Assembly (NCBI RefSeq): GCF_001673315.1
Contig: NZ_LZLQ01000124.1
Location: 205,920-269,919 of the forward strand
Reading direction: 5' to 3'
From: Mycobacterium asiaticum
GTDB lineage: Bacteria > Actinomycetota > Actinomycetes > Mycobacteriales > Mycobacteriaceae
DNA: 64,000 nucleotides
In this document: positions 17,132 to 26,367 of the stretch, piece after piece
How positions within the stretch are numbered: position 1 is the first letter of the stretch
Layout: every line of letters starts with the position of its first letter
The notes under the pieces: model-generated
Databases searched by the model: none
What the model saw: the letters and a program-made list of their open reading frames with translations, nothing else
Told to the model about the DNA's origin: nothing
Program-made: the position numbers and the translations under genes

Positions 17132-17481
17132 GAGTGGCCTCCCGTCACGTGGTCGGTTCGAAGGTTACCGGCAGCCCCGACGGTGAACGGATGGTCGGCC
17201 GGGAAGTGCGGATCGCGATCGACGACCAGTTCGGTATTGCACAACCGTTCGGCCCGGATCGGCAGGCTCCCTCCAAAGATCTATTCGTGGGAGCCTACTG
17301 AAATCACCACAGTAGGCCAAGAGTCGAGTCCGCCGACAACCGGTGTGATCAGGCAATCTCTCGCGCGACGCAGGTCCTGCCAGCATTGCAGAAAGGAGTA
17401 CCGATAGGTATACAGTATCTACTACGCGACCACCCTTACGGAGGCGTCGCGCACGCGTCGCACGACGAGGGGACAGGTTCG
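17132..17481. other. 350-bp divergent intergenic region
   Basis: No credible gene is seen. It holds the promoter region of the CoA-transferase gene on the left, and operator site D plus a ribosome-binding region (GAGGGG) for the hydratase on the right. Short open frames here lack coding character or start signals. Confidence 0.7.
17399..17417 (+). promoter_or_regulatory. operator site D
   Basis: TACCGATAGGTATACAGTA is the best match to the shared pattern. TACAGT at 17411-17416 also fits a mycobacterial -10 hexamer (TANNNT), so repressor binding would cover the promoter of the hydratase operon that starts at 17482. Confidence 0.72.
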
Positions 17482-18345
17482 ATGAGCACCGACGGCAGCG
17501 CGGTTGCCGAGCGGCCGACCACGTCGAGCGACCCGGTGCTCTACGAGGTCTCGCCGGCCGGCGTCGCGCTGATCACCCTGAACCGGCCCGAGCGCAGAAA
17601 CGCCTGGGGCGGGGCGCTTACATCGACGTTCTTCCGGTACCTGGAAGCCGCGGAGGCTGATGGCCGGGTCCGGGTCATCGTGATCACCGGCCGCGGCCGC
17701 GCATTCTGCGTCGGGGCGGACATGGGTGATCTGGATTCCATCTCGTCGACGACGGTCGAGGCGGCCGGTCAAACCGACGTCACTTCGCTGGTGGCAGAGA
17801 AGCATCCGTATTACCTGACCCAATTGCGCAAACCGGTGATCGCTGCGATCAACGGATCGATCGCCGGCATCGGGCTGTCCCTGGCGTTGATGGCCGATAT
17901 GCGTTTCGCCGCTGCCGGCGCAAAGTTCACCACCTCGTTCGCGCGTCGAGGACTGGTGGCCGAATACGGCATCTCCTGGATCCTGCCGCGGCTGGTCGGC
18001 TGGGGTGCGGCCGCCGACCTGCTGATGTCCGGTCGTACCTTCCCGGCCGAGGAAGCCGCCGAGTTGGGTCTGGTCAACAGGGTGGTACCGGGCGACCAGC
18101 TGCTGGACGTCACATTGACCTATGCCGAGGACATCGCGGTGAATTGTGCGCCCAGCTCACTGGCGGTCATGAAGCGCCAGCTCTACGCCGACGCTGGTCT
18201 GGGCATCGTCCAAACAAGCCACTCCGCCGAACAATTGATGCACGAATCCATGCAGCGTTCCGACTTCATCGAAGGCATCACGGCGTTCTTCGAAAAGCGC
18301 GCACCACGATTTCCACCGCTCGCCGCGCATAGCGACGACACTTAG
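17482..18345 (+). CDS. enoyl-CoA hydratase/isomerase family protein (EchA-type)
   Basis: First gene of the rightward operon, 287 residues. The crotonase core begins VALITLNRPERRNAWGG; oxyanion segments are GRGRAFCVGADMGD and AAINGSIAGIGLSLALMADMRF. ATG 17482 has GAGGGG at about ten bases; the frame is open further upstream but lies over the operator. It is a close paralogue of the hydratase at 13381. It is followed after 33 bp by an amidohydrolase gene. Confidence 0.92.
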   Translation: MSTDGSAVAERPTTSSDPVLYEVSPAGVALITLNRPERRNAWGGALTSTFFRYLEAAEADGRVRVIVITGRGRAFCVGADMGDLDSISSTTVEAAGQTDVTSLVAEKHPYYLTQLRKPVIAAINGSIAGIGLSLALMADMRFAAAGAKFTTSFARRGLVAEYGISWILPRLVGWGAAADLLMSGRTFPAEEAAELGLVNRVVPGDQLLDVTLTYAEDIAVNCAPSSLAVMKRQLYADAGLGIVQTSHSAEQLMHESMQRSDFIEGITAFFEKRAPRFPPLAAHSDDT

Positions 18346-18378
18346 AGGCACCGGAATTGATTTGAGAGGACGTCCACG

Positions 18379-19590
18379 ATGACGACGTTGGACTATCGAG
18401 CGATTGACGTCGACAACCACTACTACGAACCGACCGACTCATTCACTCGGCATCTGCCGAAGGAGTTCAAGCGCCGTGGTGTGCAGATGCTGCACGACGG
18501 CAAACGCACCTGGGCGGTGATCGGCCAGCGGATCAACCAGTTCATCCCGAACCCGACGTTCGACCCGATCATCGAACCGGGGTGTCTGGATCTGTTGTTC
18601 CGCGGCGAGATCCCGGACGGCGTCGATCCCGCCTCACTGATGAAGGTGGACCGAATGGCGAACCATCCCGAATACCAGAACCGGGACGCCCGGGTGAAGG
18701 TCATGGACACCCAGAATCTGGAGACTGTGTTCATGTTGCCGACCTTCGCCTGCGGCGTGGAGGAGGCACTTAAAACCGACATCGACGCCACCATGGCGTC
18801 GGTGCACGCGTTCAATCTGTGGCTCGACGAAGACTGGGGTTTCGACCGTCCCGATCACCGGATCATCTCGGCGCCGATCATTTCGCTGGCCGATCCAGCC
18901 AAAGCGGTGGAGGAAGTCGAGTTCGTACTAGGTCGGGGCGCCAAGATGGTGCTGGTCCGTCCAGCCCCGGTACCCGGCGCGGTCAAGCCGCGCTCGCTGG
19001 GTGACCCGGTGCACGATCCGGTCTGGGCCAGACTCGCCGAAGCCGGTGTCCCCGTTGGGTTTCACCTCAGTGACAGCGGCTATCTGGCGATCAATGCCTT
19101 GTGGGGCGGCAAGGCCACCTTCGAGGGATTCGGCAAGAAGGATCCCCTCGACCAGGTGCTCCTCGATGACCGGGCCATTCACGACTCGATGGCCTCGATG
19201 ATCGTGCATCAGGTCTTCACCCGGCATCCGAAATTGAAGGTCGCCAGCATCGAGAACGGTTCGTACTTCGTCTACCGGTTGATCAAGCGGCTCAAGAAGG
19301 CTGCCAACACTGCGCCCTACCACTTCAAGGAAGATCCGGTGGCGCAGTTGAGGAACAACGTCTGGATCGCGCCCTACTACGAGGATGACGTCAAGCTGCT
19401 CGCCGAGACGATCGGCGTGGAGAAGATCCTGTTCGGCTCGGATTGGCCGCACGGCGAGGGGCTGGCAGATCCAATGTCTTTCACCGCCGACATTCCGCAA
19501 TTCCCCGAGTTCAGCCCCCAAGACACTCGGAAGGTCATGCGCGACAACGCGCTTGACCTGCTGGGTGCGAACGTTACCGCGTCGGTATAA
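18379..19590 (+). CDS. amidohydrolase family 2 protein (ACMSD-like TIM barrel)
   Basis: A 403-residue metal-dependent TIM-barrel protein. The N-terminal metal motif is DVDNHYYEP, an interior His lies in GFHLSDSG, and the C-terminal motif is LFGSDWPHGEG with the conserved Asp. Relatives include decarboxylases such as alpha-amino-muconate-semialdehyde decarboxylase and gamma-resorcylate decarboxylase, and hydrolases. In this operon of CoA-ester enzymes a decarboxylase or ring-fragment hydrolase is plausible. ATG 18379 has GAGAGGA upstream. It is closely related to the protein at 56974-58179. Confidence 0.88.
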   Translation: MTTLDYRAIDVDNHYYEPTDSFTRHLPKEFKRRGVQMLHDGKRTWAVIGQRINQFIPNPTFDPIIEPGCLDLLFRGEIPDGVDPASLMKVDRMANHPEYQNRDARVKVMDTQNLETVFMLPTFACGVEEALKTDIDATMASVHAFNLWLDEDWGFDRPDHRIISAPIISLADPAKAVEEVEFVLGRGAKMVLVRPAPVPGAVKPRSLGDPVHDPVWARLAEAGVPVGFHLSDSGYLAINALWGGKATFEGFGKKDPLDQVLLDDRAIHDSMASMIVHQVFTRHPKLKVASIENGSYFVYRLIKRLKKAANTAPYHFKEDPVAQLRNNVWIAPYYEDDVKLLAETIGVEKILFGSDWPHGEGLADPMSFTADIPQFPEFSPQDTRKVMRDNALDLLGANVTASV

Positions 19591-19598
19591 CACCAGCG

Positions 19599-21230
19599 AT
19601 GAGCGAATGGACGATCGGAGACGTTCTGGACGCTATGGCCGACGCCGTGCCGGACCGGGTGATGACGATCTGCGGGGACCGCACCAGTACGTTCGCCGAA
19701 TCCGCCGACCGGACCCGCCGACTGGCAAATTTTTTGGCGGACAGGCGGTTCGGGGCATATAGCGAGCGTGACTCACTGCGAAACTGGGAATGCGGCCAGG
19801 ACCGGGTGGCGCTCATCATGTACAACGATCTCTATTCCGACCTTGTGATCGCTTGTCTGAAAGCGCGAGTGGTGCCGGTCAACGTAAACCATTACTACAC
19901 ACCGCGGGAAGTGGCCGAGTTGCTGGCCTACGTCAAACCTCGGGGTGTCGTCTACCACCGCTCGCTGGGTGCCAAGTTCGCCGACGTCCTGACCACTTTG
20001 GGTGCCGACCTGCTGATCTCGATTGACGACGGCAGCGCAGCTGCTCAGCTCGGGGGTTCCGTTGATCTTGAAGACGCTCTGGCACAGGGTGATTCCGACC
20101 ACGACAGCACACCCTCACCCGATGACCTGATGATGATCTGCACGGGCGGAACGACGGGGCGGCCCAAAGGCGTGCTGTGGCGACAGGCCGACATGTACGT
20201 CGCGTCGATGAACGGCGACGACCACGCCGACGCCGGAGAGATCCAGCAGCGGGTCCAGAACGCGGGAGCACCGTGGTTCGCGGTGTCCCCGTTGATGCAC
20301 GCCGCCGGGATGTGGACCGCGTTCTCCGCCATTTTGTCCGGGCAGACGGCGGTCCTCTACGACACCCGGCAGAAGTTCGATCCCGCAGCAGTGCTGGCGA
20401 TCGCCGAGCGCGAGAAGGTCGGTCTGATGACCATGGTGGGCGATGCCTATGCCGCGCCGCTCGTCGACGAACTCGGCCGGCGCACCTACGACCTGTCCGC
20501 GTTGTTCGCGATCGGTACCGGTGGAGCGGCCACCAACGTCAAATATCAACGGGCGCTGTTGAAATATCTGCCGCACATCACCGTCATCAACGGCTACGGC
20601 TCCTCGGAGACGGGCAACATGGGGTTCGGGCACAGCCGGCAGGGCACCCAGGCCGACACCTTCACCATCCGCGCCGGCGGCCTGGTGTTGTCGGAAAATT
20701 ACCGCAGGTTCCTCGATCCGGGCGAACCGCAGATCGGTTGGGTGGCCCGTACCGGACGGATTCCGCTGGGCTACTTCGAAGACGAGGCGGCGACCGTCAA
20801 AACGTTTCCGGTGGTGGACGGGTTGCGGGTAGTGATATCGGGTGACCGAGCCCAGGTGGACGCCGACGGCACGCTTCGGCTCTTCGGGCGCGACTCGTTG
20901 GTGGTCAACACCGGTGGTGAGAAGGTGTTCGTGGAGGAGGTCGAGGAGGTATTGCGCGCGCACCCGGCCATCGCGGACGCTCTCGTGGTGGGTCGTGACA
21001 GCGAGCGGTGGGGACAGGAAGTGGTGGCGCTGGTCGAACTGCGCGCGGGTGCCGAGCCCGACACTGACGCGTTACGCACACATTGTGCCGCCGATCTGGC
21101 GGGGTTCAAGGTGCCCAAAGCGATTATCGTGGTAGATCGGGTGCGCCGGCTGGGCAACGGCAAGGCCGACTATCGATGGGCCAAACAGCGAGCTGAAACG
21201 GTAAGCATGGCAAAGGTATCCGGAGAATGA
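19599..21230 (+). CDS. acyl-CoA synthetase, FadD19-like
   Basis: A 543-residue FadD-type ligase. The P-loop is CTGGTTGRPKGVLWR (about residues 180-195), then NGYGSSETGNMG, and the C-terminal LGNGKADYRWAKQ carries the catalytic Lys. The GVLWRQ and DYRWAK features and overall layout are those of the steroid-associated FadD19/FadD17 group and of the ligase at 29875. A segment of about 18 residues near position 50 (SERDSLRNWECGQD) is shared with that paralogue. It starts 8 bp after the amidohydrolase stop and overlaps the next gene by 4 bp. Confidence 0.92.
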   Translation: MSEWTIGDVLDAMADAVPDRVMTICGDRTSTFAESADRTRRLANFLADRRFGAYSERDSLRNWECGQDRVALIMYNDLYSDLVIACLKARVVPVNVNHYYTPREVAELLAYVKPRGVVYHRSLGAKFADVLTTLGADLLISIDDGSAAAQLGGSVDLEDALAQGDSDHDSTPSPDDLMMICTGGTTGRPKGVLWRQADMYVASMNGDDHADAGEIQQRVQNAGAPWFAVSPLMHAAGMWTAFSAILSGQTAVLYDTRQKFDPAAVLAIAEREKVGLMTMVGDAYAAPLVDELGRRTYDLSALFAIGTGGAATNVKYQRALLKYLPHITVINGYGSSETGNMGFGHSRQGTQADTFTIRAGGLVLSENYRRFLDPGEPQIGWVARTGRIPLGYFEDEAATVKTFPVVDGLRVVISGDRAQVDADGTLRLFGRDSLVVNTGGEKVFVEEVEEVLRAHPAIADALVVGRDSERWGQEVVALVELRAGAEPDTDALRTHCAADLAGFKVPKAIIVVDRVRRLGNGKADYRWAKQRAETVSMAKVSGE

Positions 21231-22075
21231 GCGGACGGAGCCACCGGCCGGTGATCGACTGCCTGGTCAACGTGCACTTCGGCGAGACCGAAGCGCAACC
21301 GGAGTTCATGAAGCGAGTCCGAGACGACTACTTCAAAGGACCCACATCAATGTTCGACCCGGTGGATCTCGCGGAACTGCTCGACGAGATGGACGAACAC
21401 GGCGTCGAGAAAGCCATCTTGATGGACAATCTGGTCAAGCCCTCGGTCACGGCCCGCAAGTTCGTCGACGCGCGCCCGGACCGGTTCGCCCTGGCCATCG
21501 GCGGCGTTAACCTGCTGCGCCCGGTAGCAGCATTGCGCGAGTTGAGTGCGACGGTTGCAGACCTGCCGGTGGCCTACACCGTCGTGGGCCCCAGCTTCTG
21601 GGCCGACGGCATGTACCCGCCCAGCGACGCCGTGTATTACCCGCTGTACGCCAAGTGCGCCGAGATCGATCTACCGTTGTGCGTCAACACCGGCCTGCCT
21701 GGGCCGCCGATCCCCGGTGAGGTGCAGAACCCGATCCACCTGGACCGGGTGTGCGTGCGGTTCCCGGAGCTGAAGCTGTGCATGATCCACGGCGCGGATC
21801 CCTGGTGGGACATCGCGATCCGGATGCTGATCAAGTACCGGAACCTACGGCTGATGACATCCGCCTGGTCGCCAAAGCGGCTGCCGGAAAGCCTCATTCA
21901 CTACATGCGCACCCGTGGCACCGGCAAGGTGATCTTTGCCTCCGACTGGCCGGTACTGCGCCAGCACCGCGTGGTACCCGAGGCCAGGGCCCTCGATCTG
22001 CCGACCGACGTCCTGGACAACTACCTCTACAACAACGCCAAAGAGTTCTTTTTCGGCTTGGAACAGGAGCAGTAA
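21227..22075 (+). CDS. amidohydrolase family 2 protein
   Basis: A 282-residue TIM-barrel protein, start overlapping the synthetase stop as ATGA. The N-terminal motif reads IDCLVNVHFGE, with a His at the end of the first strand, a middle KLCMIHGADPWWD, and the C-terminal VIFASDWPVLR with the conserved Asp. It is shorter than the 403-residue relative two genes upstream, so the two are not simple duplicates. Coupling with the FadD gene suggests action on a CoA ester or its free acid. Confidence 0.86.
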   Translation: MSGRSHRPVIDCLVNVHFGETEAQPEFMKRVRDDYFKGPTSMFDPVDLAELLDEMDEHGVEKAILMDNLVKPSVTARKFVDARPDRFALAIGGVNLLRPVAALRELSATVADLPVAYTVVGPSFWADGMYPPSDAVYYPLYAKCAEIDLPLCVNTGLPGPPIPGEVQNPIHLDRVCVRFPELKLCMIHGADPWWDIAIRMLIKYRNLRLMTSAWSPKRLPESLIHYMRTRGTGKVIFASDWPVLRQHRVVPEARALDLPTDVLDNYLYNNAKEFFFGLEQEQ

Positions 22076-22077
22076 CA

Positions 22078-23115
22078 GTGGATCGCTACGAGTTGCGCCG
22101 CATGGACTACAGCCTGACGGAGGATCACAAGGCCCTGCAGGCCGCCTACCGGCAACTGCTGGAGACCCACTGCCCCATCGAGACGGTATGGGCTGCGCAG
22201 GAGACGGGATTCGACAAGAGCCTGTGGGAGCGACTGTGCGCCACCGGCGCCACCTCGATGGCAGTCGGGGAGCACGCCGGCGGGGACGGCGCGACCCTGG
22301 TGGATCTCTCGTTGGTCGCCGAGGAAGTCGGCCGGGTGTTGGCCCCGGTGCCGTGGATCGATCATGTCTGTGCCGTGCGGTTGGCCGAGCGACTTGGAGC
22401 GGTCACACCGGAGATGGTCGAGGGCAATCGGATCGTCGGTCTCGAGATCACGCCGGAACCCGTGACAGGACAGCGGCTTATCCCGTCCGCAGCGATCGCA
22501 GACAGCCTCATTGTCCGGGACGGGGACGAGGTGGTGTTACTGACGTTTGCGACCAACCCGACGCGGGTGCCCAATCTCGGTCAGTTGCCGATGGCCTGGG
22601 TAGACCCTGCTGCGGCGGATTCCCGCACGGTCCTGGGCGCGGGTCCGGAGGCGATGGCCGCCTACGGTCGTGCCGTCGACGAGTGGCGGGTGCTCACCGC
22701 CGCGGCGCTGACCGGTCTGGTCGAGCAGACCATGACCATCGCCGCCGAATTCGCCAAGATGCGCTACACCCTCGGTGTTCCCATCTCGACGTTGCAGGCG
22801 ATCTCACATCCATTGGCCAACATGGCAATTGCCGTCCAGGGCGGCCGTAATCTCACCCGGCGCGCCGCGTGGTTCCTGGACAACGAACCCGACGAGCGAC
22901 CGGAATTACCGGGTTGCGCGTTTGTGTTCATGGCCGAAGAGGCACCTAAGGCGGCAACGATGGCGGTTCATATTCAGGGCGGTCTCGGTGTCTCCGTGGA
23001 AGCCGCGGCGACCGCGTATCTGGTCCGGGCCCGAGGTTGGGGCTTGGCCGGCGGTGATCCGGGACTCACGGCCAAGCAGGTAGGTCGACTGGTCGCCGAG
23101 CGGGAAAGCGCATAA
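22078..23115 (+). CDS. acyl-CoA dehydrogenase, small subunit type
   Basis: A 345-residue FadE-type protein starting at GTG 22078, with AGGAG eight to nine bases upstream; ATG 22102 is an alternative. The helical N-domain (SLTEDHKALQAAYRQLLE) and the C-terminal domain (AVQGGRNLTRRAAWFL; IQGGLGVSVEAAATAYLVRA) are recognisable, but the C-terminal YEGTSE segment with the catalytic Glu is absent. Together with the larger dehydrogenase that follows 4 bp later, this resembles the alpha2beta2 acyl-CoA dehydrogenases of mycobacterial steroid side-chain degradation. Confidence 0.88.
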   Translation: MDRYELRRMDYSLTEDHKALQAAYRQLLETHCPIETVWAAQETGFDKSLWERLCATGATSMAVGEHAGGDGATLVDLSLVAEEVGRVLAPVPWIDHVCAVRLAERLGAVTPEMVEGNRIVGLEITPEPVTGQRLIPSAAIADSLIVRDGDEVVLLTFATNPTRVPNLGQLPMAWVDPAAADSRTVLGAGPEAMAAYGRAVDEWRVLTAAALTGLVEQTMTIAAEFAKMRYTLGVPISTLQAISHPLANMAIAVQGGRNLTRRAAWFLDNEPDERPELPGCAFVFMAEEAPKAATMAVHIQGGLGVSVEAAATAYLVRARGWGLAGGDPGLTAKQVGRLVAERESA

Positions 23116-23119
23116 CACA

Positions 23120-24319
23120 ATGGATTTCGGACACGTACAACTCGAAGATGACGACAAGGCGTTTCTGGCCGAGGTTCGCGCATTCCTGGCCGAGCACGTG
23201 ACGGATGAGGTACGCCGTCGGGACCGGGACACCGGTGACAATTTCGACGAGGGCGTGCACCTGGCGATCGGCGCCGCAGGCTACCTGGAAAAGGAGTGGA
23301 AGTCCGCGGCCGACGGCGGCTTCACCCGGGTGCGGCGGCGGATCTGGGAGTTGGAGAAGCGCCGCGTACACACGCCCTGGGTGACTTGGGGGACAACGGC
23401 GATGGTGGCGCGCGCCGTCGCCGCCTTCGGCAAACCCGAACTCGTGGAAGAGGTGCTACCGAAGGTCTTCACCGGAGAGGTACGGATGTGCCTGGGTTAC
23501 ACCGAACCCGAGGGGGGTTCCGACATTGCGACGTGTAAGACGCGGGCGGTGCGGGAGGCGGACGGGTCGAGTTGGATCATCAACGGGTCGAAGATGTTCA
23601 CCACCGGCGCGCACAACTGCCAGTACGTCTTCCTGATCACCAACACCGACCCGTCAGCGCGAAAGCACAAGAGCCTGACCATGTTCCTGGTTCCCCTCGA
23701 CCTGCCCGGCATCGAGATCCAGGGCATCCGCACCGTCGACGGTGACCGGACGAACATCGTCTACTACAGCGACGTGCGGGTCGACGACAAGTATCTGCTC
23801 GGAGAGGTCAACGGCGGTTGGACGGTGCTGCGCGGACCGCTGGATGCCGAACACGGCGCCGTGGCAGCGGCGCCGGACGGGTTGCAGGACGTCGCGATAA
23901 TGCAGCATCAGACCGGCTTCATGTCGGCGGCCTTGGACGCCGTTGCAGCCAGGGTCGCCCAGCCGGGACCGGACGGGGCGCGACCGATCGATGACGGATC
24001 CGTGGCATACCGGCTGGGCCGCAGCGCCGCGCGGTTGGAGGGTGCACTGTCGACTCCGAGCATCTTCGGCAGGGTCGCCCAGGCGCAGACCATGCGCGAC
24101 ATCGGATCCGATTTGATGGACATCGCCGGACCCGCCTCGGTGCTACCCATCGAGACCGACGGCGCCGCGGACAACGGAACGTCGGAATATCTCTACCGGT
24201 TCGCACCGCTGGCTGGGATTTACGGCGGGACGTTGGAGGTCTTCCGCAACATGATCGCTCAGCACGTGCTTGGCCTGGGTAAGCCGAATTATTCGCCGCC
24301 GGCCGCCAAGGCGTCCTGA
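23120..24319 (+). CDS. acyl-CoA dehydrogenase, large subunit type
   Basis: A 399-residue FadE-type flavoprotein and probable partner of the preceding gene. LGYTEPEGGSDIATCKTRAV is the flavin-loop motif and INGSKMFTTGA follows. At the C-terminus the segment YGGTLEVFRN replaces the usual YEGTSEIQRN, so Gly occupies the standard catalytic-Glu position; in heterotetrameric relatives the base is supplied from another helix. It ends the rightward operon. Confidence 0.9.
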   Translation: MDFGHVQLEDDDKAFLAEVRAFLAEHVTDEVRRRDRDTGDNFDEGVHLAIGAAGYLEKEWKSAADGGFTRVRRRIWELEKRRVHTPWVTWGTTAMVARAVAAFGKPELVEEVLPKVFTGEVRMCLGYTEPEGGSDIATCKTRAVREADGSSWIINGSKMFTTGAHNCQYVFLITNTDPSARKHKSLTMFLVPLDLPGIEIQGIRTVDGDRTNIVYYSDVRVDDKYLLGEVNGGWTVLRGPLDAEHGAVAAAPDGLQDVAIMQHQTGFMSAALDAVAARVAQPGPDGARPIDDGSVAYRLGRSAARLEGALSTPSIFGRVAQAQTMRDIGSDLMDIAGPASVLPIETDGAADNGTSEYLYRFAPLAGIYGGTLEVFRNMIAQHVLGLGKPNYSPPAAKAS

Positions 24320-24320
24320 C

Positions 24321-24350
24321 CGACGCCTTCCGACGCCTTCCGACGCCTTC
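24321..24350 (+). repeat. three exact 10-bp tandem repeats
   Basis: CGACGCCTTC occurs three times in a row directly after the dehydrogenase stop, followed by an AAGGATCCTT palindrome near 24364. The function is unknown. Confidence 0.85.
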
Positions 24351-24398
24351 CGAGAATTCTTCAAGGATCCTTCAAGGTCGCGCCGCCAGCATTGCGGC

Positions 24399-25169
24399 AT
24401 GACCACAACCGACCCGCGCGGGATTCAAGAGCGTCGCCCCGAGCCGCTGCACCCGCCGAGTCACGTCCTTGCTTACTGCGCGGCATTGGCCTTGACAGCC
24501 GGGTTCGTGAACGCGGTAGCGCTGCTGATCCTGGCTGTGCCGGTGGGCAACCTCACCGGCGTCACCACCCAGCTCGGTATGGATGCGGCCAATCCCTGGC
24601 GATACGAGAGCCACGTCTTGATAGCCATCCTGCTGGGCTTTCTGGTAGGTGCGGCGGTCGCCGGGGCGTTGCTCGCCTCGAACGGGGCGCCGCGCAGGAC
24701 ACGGCATGCCACCGTGCTGGTGATCGAGGCGCTGCTGCTATTCCTTGCCGCCGCAGGGGTGGAATCGGGACCCGTGCAGGCGTACCTTGCGGCCCTTGGG
24801 ATCGAGGAGACCGCGATCCAGGCGCTGCTTGCTGCGGCCGCGCTCGGCCTGCAGAACGGGTTGACGTCCAGCTTTCGCGGGATGTCGGTGCGCACCACCC
24901 ACTTCACCGGCACCGTCACTGACCTGGGGCTGATGCTCGGCCGGAGTCGGCGGCACGGAGTGGACAAATGGAAAATCGCGATCCTCACCGTCACGCTGTT
25001 GCTGTTCCTCGCCGGCGGTGTCATCGGGATACTGACCGGAGCACAGCTCGGCGGATACGCACTGCTGGTCCCGGTCACAATCTGCGTGGCACTGGCCGGT
25101 GTCAACGTGGCGCAGGGCCGCGCTCAGGTGGTAAGAATCGTCGCTGCGGCCGTGCCCGGTGCGCCGTAG
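24399..25169 (+). CDS. DUF1275 (YoaK family) multi-pass membrane protein
   Basis: A 256-residue integral membrane protein with about six hydrophobic helices, for example AYCAALALTAGFVNAVALLIL, HVLIAILLGFLVGAAVAGALL, LLLFLAAAG, AILTVTLLLFLAGGVIGILTG and ALLVPVTICVALAGVNV. The family marks are GLQNGLTSSFRGMSVRTTHFTGTVTDLG. Its role is unknown. The frame is open upstream, but ATG 24399 is the natural start. The gene overlaps the convergent thiolase gene by 46 bp. Confidence 0.88.
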   Translation: MTTTDPRGIQERRPEPLHPPSHVLAYCAALALTAGFVNAVALLILAVPVGNLTGVTTQLGMDAANPWRYESHVLIAILLGFLVGAAVAGALLASNGAPRRTRHATVLVIEALLLFLAAAGVESGPVQAYLAALGIEETAIQALLAAAALGLQNGLTSSFRGMSVRTTHFTGTVTDLGLMLGRSRRHGVDKWKIAILTVTLLLFLAGGVIGILTGAQLGGYALLVPVTICVALAGVNVAQGRAQVVRIVAAAVPGAP

Positions 25170-26269
25170 AGCTGGGTGAAGCCGACCCGGGGTTGCCCGG
25201 GGACCTGCCGGTCACCGGCTTGACCGCGCAACTGCCGGACGATCTCGTGAATCTGTCGCAGACCGGACGCGCCGATCGGTTCACCGTTGGCGATCAACCC
25301 GCCATCGGTATTCACCGGCATCGGACCGTTGATCTCGGTGGCACCGTCGGCGAGCAACTTCTCCTGGTCCCCGTCGGCGCAGAACCCGCACTCAGCCAGA
25401 TGGATGATTTCCGCGCCGGCATCGGTGTCCTGCAACTGGATCACGTCGACGTCTTCCGGGCCGACGCCCGCCTTCTCGAACGCGGCACGGGCGGCGTACA
25501 CGGTGGGTGCCACATCTTCTGTAACGGGTGCAAAGGTGGTGTTCACCTCGTAGGCGCCATATTTGCGCGTGCGTACCTCCACCGCCTTGAGGTAGACCGG
25601 CTTGTCGGTGTACCGGCGGGCGATGTCCGCACGGCACATCACCACCGCGGCCGCACCCTCGTCCGGTGCGCAGAACATGTACTGCGTCAGTGGATAGTTG
25701 AGCATCGCGGAGTTGAGGATCTCGTCTTCCGGTATCGGCTTACGTCTGAACGCATTCGGATTCAGCGCGCCGTTGCGGAAATTCTTGGCAGCGACCTTGG
25801 CGAGGGTGCGCTGTGAGATGCCGTGATCGTGCAGGTACCGATTGGCCTTCATCCCGAAGAATTGGGTGGTGAGGTACTGACCGTTCTCGGCGTACCAGCG
25901 CGGCATGCCCACCAGCGCCGGGTCTTCGGTGAATGCGCCGCGGGGGTGCTTGTCCAGCCCGACGGCTATGCCGATGTCGTAGTCTCCCAGCCGAATTCCG
26001 TCGGCGCAGACCTTGACGGCACTGGCCGCGGTGGCACACGCGTTGAACACGTTGGTGAACGGTATGCCGGACAGGCCGACCATGCCGACGACCGCATCGG
26101 GATTGGCCACGGTCCAGCTGCCGCCGGTCGCCGCCTGGATGTCGTTCCACTGCACCCCGGCGTCCTTGACCGCGGCGAAGATCGCGTCGACGCCCATCTG
26201 CATCGCGGACTTTCCTTCGAATCGGCCGAAGGGATGCAAGCCCACGCCGATGATGGCCACGTCGTTCAT
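25124..26269 (-). CDS. thiolase family protein (SCP-x / lipid-transfer type)
   Basis: A 381-residue thiolase-fold enzyme for thiolytic or retro-aldol-type cleavage of a CoA ester. The nucleophile Cys is in FNACATAASAVK (residue about 75), and the C-terminal INGPMPVNTDGGLIANGEPIGASG (INGPMPVNTDGG, then GEPIGASG) contributes the conserved His/Gly region of non-decarboxylating SCP-x thiolases. A Cys-His-Cys-style ending is absent, as in Ltp-type proteins. Such enzymes often need a DUF35 partner, and none is seen nearby. It is divergent from the P450 gene, with operator site E between them. Confidence 0.9.
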   Translation of the reverse strand: MNDVAIIGVGLHPFGRFEGKSAMQMGVDAIFAAVKDAGVQWNDIQAATGGSWTVANPDAVVGMVGLSGIPFTNVFNACATAASAVKVCADGIRLGDYDIGIAVGLDKHPRGAFTEDPALVGMPRWYAENGQYLTTQFFGMKANRYLHDHGISQRTLAKVAAKNFRNGALNPNAFRRKPIPEDEILNSAMLNYPLTQYMFCAPDEGAAAVVMCRADIARRYTDKPVYLKAVEVRTRKYGAYEVNTTFAPVTEDVAPTVYAARAAFEKAGVGPEDVDVIQLQDTDAGAEIIHLAECGFCADGDQEKLLADGATEINGPMPVNTDGGLIANGEPIGASGLRQIHEIVRQLRGQAGDRQVPGQPRVGFTQLYGAPGTAAATILTT

Positions 26270-26312
26270 TGCCGCGATCTCGCCTTCCTGGTGTCAAGAC
26301 ACTTGACTATAA

Positions 26313-26331
26313 TACTGTAACCATTACCGTT
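26313..26331 (-). promoter_or_regulatory. operator site E
   Basis: The plus strand reads TACTGTAACCATTACCGTT; the reverse complement AACGGTAATGGTTACAGTA fits the pattern except for its first base. It lies between the divergent thiolase (26269) and P450 (26368) genes. Confidence 0.65.
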
Positions 26332-26367
26332 GGTCGTTCCAGGTCCCTCAGGGAGAGGTCGCGTGCC

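Noticed and set aside
24355..24375. Transcription terminator after the dehydrogenase operon
   Set aside because: AAGGATCCTT is palindromic but has no loop-stem of useful length and no T-run.
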